Notes under the pieces: generated by a model | Told to the model about the DNA's origin: nothing | Databases searched by the model: none | What the model saw: only the letters and a program-made list of their open reading frames with translations | Made by a program: the position numbers and the translations under genes | Shown: piece after piece, positions 16,962 to 26,241 of the stretch | Position numbering within the stretch: position 1 is the first letter of the stretch | Layout: the number at the start of each line of letters is the position of its first letter | From: Lederbergia panacisoli | GTDB taxonomy: Bacteria > Bacillota > Bacilli > Bacillales > Bacillaceae_C | Direction: 5' to 3' | Assembly (NCBI RefSeq): GCF_024626525.1 | Contig: NZ_JANJGU010000002.1 | Location: 434,001-498,000, forward strand | Length of the DNA stretch: 64,000 nucleotides

Positions 16962-17012
16962 GTAAATAACGAGATTCAGTACTGCAACAAAATATATGGG
17001 AGAGTGGAGAGC

Positions 17013-17141
17013 ATGCTAGAAAACGTCATAGAATTTTTTAAAAACCTTCCTGCCAAAAAATGTACAGAATGCGGAGAAAAAATTACAGAACAACATGAAT
17101 GCTATGGTACAACGTGTGACAAATGCAGTGAAATTAAATAG
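17013..17141 (+). CDS. yhfH: Small cysteine-rich protein YhfH
   Basis: A 42-residue protein with two CxxC pairs (CTEC and CDKC) separated by EQHECYG, the arrangement of a small zinc-ribbon-like fold. The start MLENVIEFFKNLP and the divergent position next to yhfI identify it as YhfH. It has its own promoter (16932-16961), a GAGAG ribosome site and a strong terminator. Function is unknown; zinc binding is inferred from the cysteines only. Confidence 0.85.
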   Translation: MLENVIEFFKNLPAKKCTECGEKITEQHECYGTTCDKCSEIK

Positions 17142-17150
17142 TAAAGATCA

Positions 17151-17182
17151 AACCCCTTATGATTATTCACAAGGGGTTTTTT
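17151..17182 (+). terminator. Terminator of yhfH
   Basis: AACCCCTT (17151-17158) pairs with AAGGGGTT (17171-17178), followed by a run of six T. Confidence 0.85.
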
Positions 17183-17202
17183 AAACTTTTTCTTTTACCG
17201 CT

Positions 17203-17742
17203 TTATTTCGCAATATATTCAATCAACCAGCAATCTCTAAATTCTCCTTCATGAAGTTCATGTTTTGGGAGAAACTTCACTTTCTTGAATCCGCATTTTT
17301 CGTAGCAGCTAATTGCCCTTTTATTCCATGTTTGTGGGTCCATTACAATCTTTTCAGCCTGTCTCTCCTCAATTAAAAACTCCACCATAGAACTAACTAA
17401 AAGCTGGCCAATCCCACGGTTCCAATAATCCGGCTCACCAATAAACTGATCCATGCCGAATATGATTTCTGAATCAAAAAATCCGTATTCTTTTTTATCT
17501 TCATTATCCAATTGATAGTATTGAATATAGCCAATCGGAATTCCACTATATTCCACTATACAGCGGTAAGTTCCGTCATTTCGATTATAAAACTTCTCTA
17601 ATACTTTCTCCTTATTAAAAGGGTTATCACGCCCTTCGTAGAATTCAAGAACGACAGGATTCGATAGCCAATGTGCCAATAAAAGATTGTCCTCCAAGGT
17701 TAAAGTACGAACTGATAATTCATCATTTTGAAATAACATCAT
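17203..17742 (-). CDS. GNAT acetyltransferase resembling aminoglycoside 6'-N-acetyltransferases
   Basis: A 179-residue GNAT protein. FIGEPDYWNRGIGQLLVS and the acetyl-CoA loop, then MDPQTWNKRAISCYEKCGF, follow the pattern of AAC(6') enzymes of the Ib type rather than generic RimJ/L proteins. Such enzymes transfer acetyl from acetyl-CoA to the 6' amine of aminoglycosides, but chromosomal relatives often have other substrates. It is the last gene of a six-gene run and begins directly at the stop of the kinase-like gene. The link to drug resistance is an inference from sequence pattern and neighbours (FosB, kinase-like protein, methyltransferase). Confidence 0.82.
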   Translation of the reverse strand: MMLFQNDELSVRTLTLEDNLLLAHWLSNPVVLEFYEGRDNPFNKEKVLEKFYNRNDGTYRCIVEYSGIPIGYIQYYQLDNEDKKEYGFFDSEIIFGMDQFIGEPDYWNRGIGQLLVSSMVEFLIEERQAEKIVMDPQTWNKRAISCYEKCGFKKVKFLPKHELHEGEFRDCWLIEYIAK

Positions 17743-18612
17743 TTACGCCCCTAAAGCCTTATTCCAAGCTAAGAAAAATTCTTCCACCGATTGGTAGCGC
17801 TTATTTCTTTCCTTTTCAACAGCATGTGAAGCAACTTCATACAATTCTTTATTTGCCTCCCATTTTTCGAAAGAACGATCTAGTTCTCCACCAAGTAAAC
17901 AAAAAGCAACTGCTCCCATATTAAAAACATTCGTTCTCTCATCAATTGCCGAACCGAGCTCAAATTCTTCCGGTGACATAAATCTGGAAGAACCCCATAA
18001 CCTTCCCATCGTATTGGTAAAAGGCTTTATCTTATATAAATCAATATCACAAATCTTCGTTTCATTGGTCTCAAAATGGTACATAATGCTTCCATCATAA
18101 AAATCAACAGCAACAACGTTTTTCCTTTCCATATGTACGTGAAAATCGTAGATTCCCTGTAAGGAGTCTAATCTTTTTTTCAGTGTTAACTGTTTGAAAC
18201 GATAAAAAGGCGACTTAGGATGTTCATATTTTGCAGGAGGTGGAAAAGACCAATGTGAATGGAGACATTCTCCTTCAAACCATTCAAAAATTAATACATA
18301 CCCTTGATCAACGGGAAAATGCTTCTCCAACTTCACTAAATATGGATGAGTTAATTTTTCATAAAGCACCACCGAATTTTTTAACTCATCAATAGCATCA
18401 TCGGGATGCCCCTCATATTCCAGTGTCTTTGCCCCTGCATATTTCACAAACTTTTTCTGACCATCTTTTTCAATGCCAAAACATATATTGCCTGAATCTT
18501 GCTGATCAAAAACAGCAAATGCCTCGCCCATATTTTGAAGCCAATCAAAATGATGATATTCTCTTAAGTGAAAAGTCACTTTACCTATGTGAATGGTTAC
18601 TGGTTCGCCCAT
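17743..18612 (-). CDS. Divergent Ser/Thr protein kinase-like protein
   Basis: About 289 residues with the layout of a Hanks-type kinase. The likely ATP lysine is Lys57 in KKFVKYAG, the catalytic loop VAVDFYDGSIMY has Asp170 but Ser175 where Asn is usual, the DFG motif appears as CDIDLYK (Asp189), and the activation-segment end is FMSPEEFELG with DERTNVFNMG after it. The glycine-rich loop is weak. It may phosphorylate a small molecule or protein, or be a poor catalyst. The ATG at 18610-18612 is used because GGGGAT precedes it; it starts five bases after the preceding GNAT gene and ends at the start of the next one. Confidence 0.75.
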   Translation of the reverse strand: MGEPVTIHIGKVTFHLREYHHFDWLQNMGEAFAVFDQQDSGNICFGIEKDGQKKFVKYAGAKTLEYEGHPDDAIDELKNSVVLYEKLTHPYLVKLEKHFPVDQGYVLIFEWFEGECLHSHWSFPPPAKYEHPKSPFYRFKQLTLKKRLDSLQGIYDFHVHMERKNVVAVDFYDGSIMYHFETNETKICDIDLYKIKPFTNTMGRLWGSSRFMSPEEFELGSAIDERTNVFNMGAVAFCLLGGELDRSFEKWEANKELYEVASHAVEKERNKRYQSVEEFFLAWNKALGA

Positions 18613-18616
18613 ATTT

Positions 18617-19069
18617 TTAATCCCCAATCATTTTTGACATCATAATCATTCTTGGATTTACGTAAAAACCATTTTTTATATAAAAATTCTCCGCCTGCCC
18701 ACCGCTTCCAGTCAAAAGATACACACGCTTGACTCCACAATCTTTGCAGTAATCTTCAAGTGCAGAAAGTAAATTTGAACCAATTCCTTTTCCTTGCTCT
18801 TCTGTTTTCACACACATTTCAACAACTTGAAAATGCTTGCCATCCCACCACGGTTCTGAATATCCCATTAAAAATCCAAGAAGTTGATCGTTTGAGTCAT
18901 ATAGGCCAACTCCCCAGAACTCAGGATGTTTCAATATGCCCATCAAGCGTTCGCTTGCACTCTTCAGTGTCCATTCATCAAACCACGGTGCTTGATTGAA
19001 TACGGAAATATAAAGTTTTGAACAAAGATCCAGTTCATTAATCGTGATCCTTTTTTTCGAAATCTCCAT
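18617..19069 (-). CDS. GNAT family N-acetyltransferase
   Basis: A 150-residue GNAT protein. The acetyl-CoA binding loop is EEQGKGIGSNLLSALE, and the C-terminal strand region is YLLTGSGGQAENFYIKNGF. The N-terminal half (LYISVFNQAPWFDEWT) is typical of small acetyltransferases that act on amines of unknown identity. The ATG at 19067-19069 follows GGAGG; the longer frame is not supported. It lies 13 bp after the fosB gene and 5 bp before the kinase-like gene, so it is probably co-transcribed. Confidence 0.85.
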   Translation of the reverse strand: MEISKKRITINELDLCSKLYISVFNQAPWFDEWTLKSASERLMGILKHPEFWGVGLYDSNDQLLGFLMGYSEPWWDGKHFQVVEMCVKTEEQGKGIGSNLLSALEDYCKDCGVKRVYLLTGSGGQAENFYIKNGFYVNPRMIMMSKMIGD

Positions 19070-19082
19070 AATATCCTCCACT

Positions 19083-19493
19083 CTAAACAAAAAATTCCAT
19101 ATGGTCTTTTTCCTGTTTATAATAATCCAATCGATCTTCCAATGTTCCAGTATGGAACTCGAACTTATGTCCGTCCGGATCAGTAAAATATATCGATTTT
19201 TTATCCTTTTTATCTCTTTTACGCCCTTCAAGTATATTAACATTTAATTGTTTCAGTTTTTCATATACACAATTAAAGTCGGATTCTTCTATTGAAAAAG
19301 CGATATGGGTGTAAGAATATTTTATTTCATTACGGGGAATGTCTCTTTCTTCATTAAGAGCTAGCCAAATCCCCTTCAAATCAAAATAAGCAATCTTTCT
19401 TCCCTTTACGAGAAGCTTTGCATCTAAAACATTTTCATAGAATTTAATAGACTCTTCTAAATTAGAAACGGAGAATAATAAATGATTTAACAC
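19083..19493 (-). CDS. fosB: Metallothiol transferase FosB (fosfomycin resistance)
   Basis: A 136-residue VOC/glyoxalase-fold protein. [19 protein letters not shown] opens the first beta-alpha-beta-beta-beta unit, and [30 protein letters not shown] and [15 protein letters not shown] match FosB closely, including the metal ligands (His of NHLL, His of YTHIA, Glu of FEFHTG). FosB uses Mg or Mn and bacillithiol (or cysteine) to open the fosfomycin epoxide. The GTG start has an AAGGTGAGG site seven bases upstream. It sits in a tight six-gene set with acetyltransferases and a methyltransferase. Confidence 0.9.
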   Translation of the reverse strand: MLNHLLFSVSNLEESIKFYENVLDAKLLVKGRKIAYFDLKGIWLALNEERDIPRNEIKYSYTHIAFSIEESDFNCVYEKLKQLNVNILEGRKRDKKDKKSIYFTDPDGHKFEFHTGTLEDRLDYYKQEKDHMEFFV

Positions 19494-19507
19494 TCCAAAA
19501 CCTCACC

Positions 19508-19930
19508 TTATTGATTTGGGTATTTTTCTCGCAAAAATATTACTGATTGCTTGATTAATTTTATTAACACGTCAATATTAATGTCGGCTATTTTATTTAT
19601 ATACACACATGCCTTTCCCGCAGTATGCTTTCCGAAATCTTTTAATAATGCATCTCTTTCTGAATCGCCAGTCGCAAAATATAAACTGATTTTCGCTTTT
19701 CGCGGGGAGAAGCCAACTAAAGGTGCATCTCCCTCATGTCCAGATTCATATTTATAATGATAAGAGCCGAATCCAATAATACTTGGTCCCCACATTTTCG
19801 CTTTATACCCTGTTGTTTCTGTGAAAATGTCTAATAACTCGTACGCATCTTCTCGTTTTTTCGGATTATCCACATGTTCAATAAATTCAATAACACTGCT
19901 CTCATTTTCTTTTGTTTTTAATTCATACAT
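19508..19930 (-). CDS. DUF1801 domain protein
   Basis: A 140-residue soluble protein with KTKENESSVIEFIEHVDNPK at its start and YKAKMWGPSIIGFGSYHYKYESG in the middle, the pattern of the DUF1801 family of unknown function. The conserved SPRKAKISLYF segment follows. The ATG at 19928-19930 follows GAGGTGG and is preferred to the long upstream frame. It lies between the methyltransferase and fosB with gaps of 13 and 14 bp. No catalytic role is known. Confidence 0.85.
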   Translation of the reverse strand: MYELKTKENESSVIEFIEHVDNPKKREDAYELLDIFTETTGYKAKMWGPSIIGFGSYHYKYESGHEGDAPLVGFSPRKAKISLYFATGDSERDALLKDFGKHTAGKACVYINKIADINIDVLIKLIKQSVIFLREKYPNQ

Positions 19931-19943
19931 CGTTTCCACCTCT

Positions 19944-20750
19944 TTATAAATGATTATTTGAAGCTGCAGCATATTTCCTAAAACGCAAAATAATGGCTGG
20001 AGGAATTTCATACCAGTCAAATTGATTCGTTTCATTTTCTTTTTGAAAGCTTGGTTCCTCTATGCCGTCTAAGACAAAGTGGTGTTGAAATGCTAGATTT
20101 AAATAATATGATAAAGGTCTATGAAACATATAGTGCGGGGTCGGCTGCCCTTTAATGCCAATTGCTTTATAAGGAAGTGGTGTAAGATAGTTGAAAATCT
20201 GAATGCTATTCCTTGATTCTACTATGCCACCCATATCTTCTACTTCATGTACTTTTCGCATATTCGGAGATTGAAAGCAAGGATGTGTGATTGAAAAAAC
20301 AAAGACACCATTATCTTTAAGTAAATAAAATAAAGCTTTCAATAATGGCTGAATGTCGACAATATCCATTAAAGCCATATTAGCTACCGCACTATTAAAT
20401 CGATCATTTCCGAGAGCTATTAATGAATCAAAATCCGTTGCATCTAGAACTTTATACTCAATTTGTTTCAACTCAGATCGCAGTTTCGCCCGTTCAATCA
20501 TTTTAGAACTATAATCAATCGCAACTACATTGGCCGCTTTTTCCGCAAGCCTCCTAGAAAAATTACCATTCCCGCAGGCAATATCCAGAACTGTATGATC
20601 AGCTTGTACATCCAACAATTCTTCAGTATGTGGTCTGATGATTTCACGGTGAAACCGATTGCTTTCTTCTCCCATATAATCATCCCAAAATTCCGCATTT
20701 TTATTCCACATTAATTTTGATTCTTGGTTCAACTCTTTCCATTCACTCAA
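19944..20750 (-). CDS. Class I SAM-dependent methyltransferase
   Basis: About 268 residues. The AdoMet motif I is VLDIACGNGNFSRRLAEK, followed by the acidic end of strand 2 in VVAIDYSSKMIERAK and motif II/III around NSAVANMALMDIVD. This is the ubiquinone/small-molecule (UbiE/Coq5-like) methyltransferase fold. A TTG start at 20748-20750, eight bases after AAAGGAG, gives MSEWKELNQ; the frame extends upstream without a ribosome site. It is the first gene of the six-gene putative detoxification operon. The target (drug or metabolite) cannot be inferred. Confidence 0.85.
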   Translation of the reverse strand: MSEWKELNQESKLMWNKNAEFWDDYMGEESNRFHREIIRPHTEELLDVQADHTVLDIACGNGNFSRRLAEKAANVVAIDYSSKMIERAKLRSELKQIEYKVLDATDFDSLIALGNDRFNSAVANMALMDIVDIQPLLKALFYLLKDNGVFVFSITHPCFQSPNMRKVHEVEDMGGIVESRNSIQIFNYLTPLPYKAIGIKGQPTPHYMFHRPLSYYLNLAFQHHFVLDGIEEPSFQKENETNQFDWYEIPPAIILRFRKYAAASNNHL

Positions 20751-20900
20751 AAGTGCAGCTCCTTTCAATATTACTGTCAAATAAATGCACTTACTAAAAA
20801 CATATAAATTAACATTCAATTATTGATATTAAAAAACCTTCTTTAACTTTTTATTCCCCATCAACAGAAAAATGGCCATCCAACTGACTGCTCACACGAA

Positions 20901-21002
20901 TTATTTAAATAAAACAGTTAAAGGATTTCCAAATAAAGGTATTAAAATGAATGCAGTCACTACAAACCCAACCATAAAAATAAGTGCGTTCTTCTTATTA
21001 AT
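20901..21002 (-). CDS. Possible 33-residue single-span membrane peptide with an ATT start
   Basis: In the 328-bp gap between the ASCH gene and the methyltransferase a short frame encodes INKKNALIFMVGFVVTAFIL and then a PLFGNPLTVLFK tail: a lysine-rich start and one hydrophobic span. An exceptionally G-rich site (six G, 21010-21015) lies seven bases before an ATT codon; the first ATG is ten codons later and has no site. ATT starts are rare, so this is tentative. No similarity is recognised. Confidence 0.3.
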   Translation of the reverse strand: MNKKNALIFMVGFVVTAFILIPLFGNPLTVLFK

Positions 21003-21078
21003 CTTCTTTCCCCCCTGAAAATAAGAATAAAATCATTATGATTCCAAACCTACCCAAAGACTATCTTTATTTTTCTTC

Positions 21079-21519
21079 CTATTGATAAACAACCTGAAAT
21101 TCTTCAAAAACAACGGGCATATCCCATGTGAATTCTTGATTAGCCGCCTCGCATACTTGTGTATAATATCTTATATGTCCTTCTCGCCATGATTCCAAAT
21201 TGTCATCTTCGCCTTCTAATCTCGCTAATTCGAATGTAACGTCTTTAAATGGAAGAATTTGAACAGATGTCGTTTGGATGATGCATTTTGGTTCCCCTGG
21301 CCAATTCGTAATGACGCTATAATCCCCTACCTTTGGAAGTGGCTCTTGTTCAAAATCATAAATGGACGATGCTGTTGCTCTCTTCTTCCCTTGCAAAACA
21401 AGTTCTAACAATTCGTTTGCTAATCTTTCATTCAGCTCGAAATGCCATGACGTATAAGGTTGGTTCGGCGTTTTCGTTTTTTCTAAAAATTTCTTCCAAT
21501 ACACTTCTATTTTATTCAT
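21079..21519 (-). CDS. ASCH domain protein
   Basis: A 146-residue protein of the ASCH (PUA-like) superfamily. The family features are ELVLQGKKRATASSIYDFE, PKVGDYSVITNWPGEPKCII and the C-terminal HIRYYTQVCEA. ASCH domains are thought to bind RNA, and some have amidohydrolase activity on acylated cytidines. The ATG overlaps the stop of the upstream membrane protein gene by ATGA, so the two are translationally coupled. Function is not established. Confidence 0.85.
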   Translation of the reverse strand: MNKIEVYWKKFLEKTKTPNQPYTSWHFELNERLANELLELVLQGKKRATASSIYDFEQEPLPKVGDYSVITNWPGEPKCIIQTTSVQILPFKDVTFELARLEGEDDNLESWREGHIRYYTQVCEAANQEFTWDMPVVFEEFQVVYQ

Positions 21520-21953
21520 AGGTTTAATTCCCCTTTTTTCTTCCTGAAAATAATAATTCCTAAAATGAGGACAATCAGAACGATTATACAAGCGATGATT
21601 ATAGGCAATGGCCATTCACTCTTATATTTTCCTTCTTTAATTGCTTTTATATAGGTACCATCCTCCGTTTGAACTGCAATAGCCTCAGTTGTATTTATCC
21701 CTACTATTGAGTAATATTTAGTTCCTATTTTATAGGTATTTGAAAAATTTCCCCAGTAAGATCCTTCCTTATCGGAGTATTTCGTGACTTGGCCAATTTC
21801 TTTATCAATATTATCGATAAGTTCATCACTGACAACATAAACATAGCCGTCCCATACTACAAAAGAATATGCCCAACTAGCATGTGAATATGGTACTAGT
21901 ATGAAAGATAATAATAAAAGGAAGAAAACGCTTCGCAGTATTCTAGCACTCAT
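21516..21953 (-). CDS. Unknown secreted/membrane-anchored protein
   Basis: A 145-residue protein that I do not recognise. It has a signal peptide (SARILRSVFFLLLLSFILVPYSHA), an extracellular part of about 85 residues rich in Tyr, Trp and Gly with WAYSFVVWDGYVYVV and YWGNFSNTYKIG, and a C-terminal transmembrane helix followed by the basic tail FRKKKGELNL. The ATG at 21951-21953 follows a GGGGGTGG site. It is coupled to the downstream ASCH gene by a four-base overlap. An extracytoplasmic sensor or adhesion role would be speculation. Confidence 0.7.
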   Translation of the reverse strand: MSARILRSVFFLLLLSFILVPYSHASWAYSFVVWDGYVYVVSDELIDNIDKEIGQVTKYSDKEGSYWGNFSNTYKIGTKYYSIVGINTTEAIAVQTEDGTYIKAIKEGKYKSEWPLPIIIACIIVLIVLILGIIIFRKKKGELNL

Positions 21954-22078
21954 TTTACCACCCCCTACTGACCATCTTATAAAACAAAACATTTCCCCAG
22001 ATTACTTGCCCTGTAAATATCTTACTGATAAAATCACTTTTCGCTTTTATTTTTTGCAAATGTCATTAATAAACGATT

Positions 22079-23218
22079 TTATATCGCGAAATCAATTGGA
22101 ATTGATTTTCCAGACCATGCTTTCTTAGTTGTCCAGTCTTCCTCTCCTTGCCAAAAAGGATCCTCCTTGGGCAATCCGAGGGGTAAGAATACCGTAGCAC
22201 AGAGATACAAGCTGCCAGTTGAAATGTAGTTTTCCCCTAATTCCGGCTGATGGCCACAGAATCCAATACGAAGCCATCCTTTTTCATCAAAAGTACCAGG
22301 GATTTTAATCATTCGCTGGATGACCGCCGTAAGAGCACACCTTACTTGAGCTGGTTTTATGCTGTCGTCTAATCTATGTTGATAAGCCATTTGCGCCAAA
22401 TGTTGAAAAGCTCCAAATCGATAAGCAATTGACCTTCCGATAACCGGAAAGGTCCCTTCAGGTGAGATGCTCCTTTCTTGGATGGCAGCAAACCTTTTTG
22501 CCCTTTTATATATCTTTTCCTTCATTACTTGCCAATCCGAAGACTGATCGCCAATGGTCTCGATAATATCCACTAACATTGGCTGAATGACATAACTATT
22601 ATAGTAATCCGCATGAAATTCTGGCCCGTCCCCATATATGCCATCACCTAAATACCATTGTTCATGCTGCCTTAATGCATAATCAATTCTCATTTGGTCC
22701 CAGTCCTCGCCTAATCTAAACAATACAGCTTCAATCATTGCGGAAAATAACAGCCAATTACTAAAAAATGGCTTTCGAGTTCTTGAAGCTTTAAGAGCAA
22801 TTACCAAGTTTTGTTTCACCCTCATATCCAGTTTTTCATATAACTCAGTCGGTGCTCGCAAAATTGCATGTGCTAAAAAGGCGGTATCGACAATTGGTTG
22901 ATGACCATCGGAAAAATTTAAAAAATCCGGCGAACAGGGATCTGTTGCGGCATCCAGCCCCTCTCTTGCCAATCGACTATATTTTTCCCGTAATTGACAT
23001 TCCTCGCCATCTTTCGTACTGTTTTCTAACCAAGGAGCCATTCCAGAAAGAAGCCTAGCAAATGCCTCTAAATGACTATATTGGTCTCGATCTAAAAGCG
23101 TTCCTTCTATAGGCATTTTCTGCTTTAATTGTCGGATGGAAATAGCTTGCAAAACAGGATCAGCTATATTCAACATTGTTTGCAACCAGTAATTTCGATC
23201 ATTTATTGCTTTTGTCAT
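22079..23218 (-). CDS. DUF2264 domain protein
   Basis: A 379-residue cytoplasmic protein with the DUF2264 pattern: NDRNYWLQTMLNIADPVL, FARLLSGMAPWLE, SNWLLFSAMIEAVL and DGPEFHADYYNSYVIQPML, then FPVIGRSIAYRFGAF. The last segments resemble glycoside-hydrolase alpha/alpha barrels, in particular unsaturated glucuronyl hydrolases and heparinase-like folds, so a carbohydrate role is likely but unproven. Length is that of the core domain without the C-terminal extension found in some relatives. The AAGGTGGAG site precedes the ATG. It is a single gene with no sugar transporter beside it. Confidence 0.85.
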   Translation of the reverse strand: MTKAINDRNYWLQTMLNIADPVLQAISIRQLKQKMPIEGTLLDRDQYSHLEAFARLLSGMAPWLENSTKDGEECQLREKYSRLAREGLDAATDPCSPDFLNFSDGHQPIVDTAFLAHAILRAPTELYEKLDMRVKQNLVIALKASRTRKPFFSNWLLFSAMIEAVLFRLGEDWDQMRIDYALRQHEQWYLGDGIYGDGPEFHADYYNSYVIQPMLVDIIETIGDQSSDWQVMKEKIYKRAKRFAAIQERSISPEGTFPVIGRSIAYRFGAFQHLAQMAYQHRLDDSIKPAQVRCALTAVIQRMIKIPGTFDEKGWLRIGFCGHQPELGENYISTGSLYLCATVFLPLGLPKEDPFWQGEEDWTTKKAWSGKSIPIDFAI

Positions 23219-23385
23219 ACATGAACTCCACCTTAAACGAATACTTTTTTAGATTTCTAGATATCTACTAGATTCGAGTAATTCGAAGCATTTCCTTCTT
23301 TTAAAAAATAATTGTTTCTGATACCTAAGTGCAACTTATTATTTATTTAACCGTCGAATATGTTAAACAGACAGGAGGGACTATT

Positions 23386-24318
23386 GTGAAAAAGGGGTTT
23401 TTATTATTATTGTTGGCGAGTCTTTTTATGACAGCATGCAGTTCAAACTCTAATGAAGCAAAAAGTAGTGAAAATAGTGCCGGAAGTTATGATTCATCTA
23501 TTGCTTCAGATCAAGGTAAAATGGAATTGTCGCGAGAAGATTCATCTGGTGAAATAGCCATGGAAATGCCGAATGAAGACTTTGCTAATGCTGACAAAGC
23601 AGTTAACTCTGATGATATAAATATTACAACAGATAGAATGATCATCCACCAAGCACAATTGCAAGTAAAGGTAAAAAACTTTGAGAAAGCTCAACTTAAC
23701 ATTGAAAAGAAAGTAAAAGGATATGGAGGATATGTTGTAGAGTCTAATACTTATCGTGAAACTGATGAGACAGTCAGTGGTACGATTATCGTCCGCATTC
23801 CTGAAAAGTATTTTCAAACTTTTTTAAATGATGCCGAAGAACAAGCAGCGGAAGTTTTAAGTCGAAACGTAACGGGTCAAGATGTAACTGAGGAATATGT
23901 GGATTTGGAATCGAGACTTAAATCAAAAAGAGCTGTTGAAAAAAGACTTCTTGATTTTATGACTGATGCAAAAAAGACAGAGGATTTATTGAAAATATCA
24001 TCGGATTTAGCGAAAGTGCAAGAAGAAATTGAAGTTCTTGTAGGAAGAATGAAGTATCTTGAAAATCAAACATCTTTTTCAACAATTGAAATTTATATGA
24101 CAGAAACCCGTGTCATAATTCCAGGGATAGATAATAAAAACTTAAATACGTGGGAAAAGACGAAAAAACAATTTGTCGATAGCATGAATTTTATTTTATC
24201 AGCATGCTCTGCTCTTGTAGTGTTTTTTGTAGGGAATTTACCTGTTATCGTTATACTTTTAATAATGGTGGGGGCCGTTTTCTTTCTTATTAGAAAAAGG
24301 AAACGAAAAGACCTTTAA
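23386..24318 (+). CDS. DUF4349 domain lipoprotein
   Basis: About 310 residues. The signal peptide ends in the lipobox LFMTAC, making Cys18 the lipid-modified residue. A Ser-rich linker follows, then the DUF4349 region: IHQAQLQVKVKNFEKAQLNIE, a VRIPEKYFQTFL segment and coiled-coil stretches around residues 180-235. The C-terminus has one or two transmembrane spans and the basic end RKRKRKDL. The GTG start lies seven bases after AGGAGGG. DUF4349 proteins are surface lipoproteins of unknown function, sometimes linked to envelope stress. It is monocistronic. Confidence 0.85.
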   Translation: MKKGFLLLLLASLFMTACSSNSNEAKSSENSAGSYDSSIASDQGKMELSREDSSGEIAMEMPNEDFANADKAVNSDDINITTDRMIIHQAQLQVKVKNFEKAQLNIEKKVKGYGGYVVESNTYRETDETVSGTIIVRIPEKYFQTFLNDAEEQAAEVLSRNVTGQDVTEEYVDLESRLKSKRAVEKRLLDFMTDAKKTEDLLKISSDLAKVQEEIEVLVGRMKYLENQTSFSTIEIYMTETRVIIPGIDNKNLNTWEKTKKQFVDSMNFILSACSALVVFFVGNLPVIVILLIMVGAVFFLIRKRKRKDL

Positions 24319-24323
24319 CAAAA

Positions 24324-24360
24324 ATGGAAAGCTAGGTACATGGGGTATCTAGCTTTCCAT
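24324..24360. terminator. Shared terminator between convergent genes
   Basis: A perfect 12-bp stem (ATGGAAAGCTAG with its complement, 24324-24335 and 24349-24360) lies six bases after the DUF4349 stop. The T-rich tail is on the minus strand, so it may mainly stop transcription from the AraC-type gene. Confidence 0.65.
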
Positions 24361-24442
24361 TCACGTTCAAGAATGCTATATAAATTAGAATCACGCCAAC
24401 CATCTTTTATTAACAGGTTAATAAACCTGCCTCACAAAAAAG

Positions 24443-25297
24443 TTATTTTACTGGTATCCATATTTCTGAATAACAATCTGGGCTGGAAGGATCGTCATCT
24501 GTATAAACTTCCAAGTCAGGAGTTCCTGCATGTACATAGCCGCTCGATGGAAACCATTCAGTATGAATCTTTTTCCATGCGGTTTGCATTGCGTCTGGCA
24601 TAGGACCATGAACCTCAAATACAGACCATTTAGATGCAGGTATTGTTAGGCTCTCTAATTGATCAGGTTTATCACTTTTAGATGCTGTGGCAACCCAGTA
24701 ATCAATCACACCGTTAGACAATGGGTCAAAACAAACACCCAATAAACCTTTTAGTGCTCCATCATTAACTTCCACCAGTATGTCTACAATTCCTTCTTGA
24801 TGGACTTTTTCCCACATTTTTGGAATACCGATTAAGTTTTCTCCGTTTTCCCACGAAAAATTTTCCTTGACCCCCACTACTTGAAAACTTTCTTTTTCTA
24901 CAATTTTGTATTGCATTGGATCTGCCCCTTTCAGACTCACTTGGATCACCAAGCGATTATATGATTTAAGCTTTCCCATATTTTTTCGCGCTTCTGTTGG
25001 GCTGATTCCATGTTGTCTTCGAAAAGCTTTTGAGAAAGCTTCGGGAGAGTCATAGCCATATTTTAGGGCCAAATCAATGATCTTCTCATTTGTTCTTATT
25101 AATTCTTGTGCAGCTAATGTCAGCCTGCGCTGTCTTACATATTCGCCAACAGTCATATCCGTTAAAATTGAAAATGTTCGTTGAAAATGAAATTGTGATG
25201 AGTTTGCCTGTTGAGCAATTTGCTCCATCGTCATGTCATCCAGTAAATGATCTTCTATATAATCAATTGCTTTTTGCAAAGATTCGACCCATGCCAT
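24443..25297 (-). CDS. AraC family regulator with a GyrI-like effector domain
   Basis: A 284-residue protein. The N-terminal AraC DNA-binding domain has two HTHs: MTMEQIAQQANSSQFHFQRTF and IIDLALKYGYDSPEAFSKAF. The C-terminal half (from about residue 125) is a GyrI-like/SOUL small-molecule binding domain ending in SPDCYSEIWIPVK. This layout is that of Rob/SoxS-like multidrug regulators such as B. subtilis YdeE-type proteins. The ATG at 25295-25297 follows a GGGGG site. No obvious target gene is adjacent on the same strand. Confidence 0.87.
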   Translation of the reverse strand: MAWVESLQKAIDYIEDHLLDDMTMEQIAQQANSSQFHFQRTFSILTDMTVGEYVRQRRLTLAAQELIRTNEKIIDLALKYGYDSPEAFSKAFRRQHGISPTEARKNMGKLKSYNRLVIQVSLKGADPMQYKIVEKESFQVVGVKENFSWENGENLIGIPKMWEKVHQEGIVDILVEVNDGALKGLLGVCFDPLSNGVIDYWVATASKSDKPDQLESLTIPASKWSVFEVHGPMPDAMQTAWKKIHTEWFPSSGYVHAGTPDLEVYTDDDPSSPDCYSEIWIPVK

Positions 25298-25391
25298 ATA
25301 GCAGCCCCCTTCCCTTGAATAAATCATAACAACATAAGGGATCGCAATCCTGTTTCTTTCTGCTATGTTTTGTCAGTTTTAATTCGGGGCT

Positions 25392-26150
<759 letters not shown>

Positions 26151-26241
26151 CTATAGTTAATTCCAATCATTTTAAAATGTACAAATATGATTTTACCATA
26201 ATCCTAACATAAATTTTTCAAGTACATGCGAACTGGGCAAG

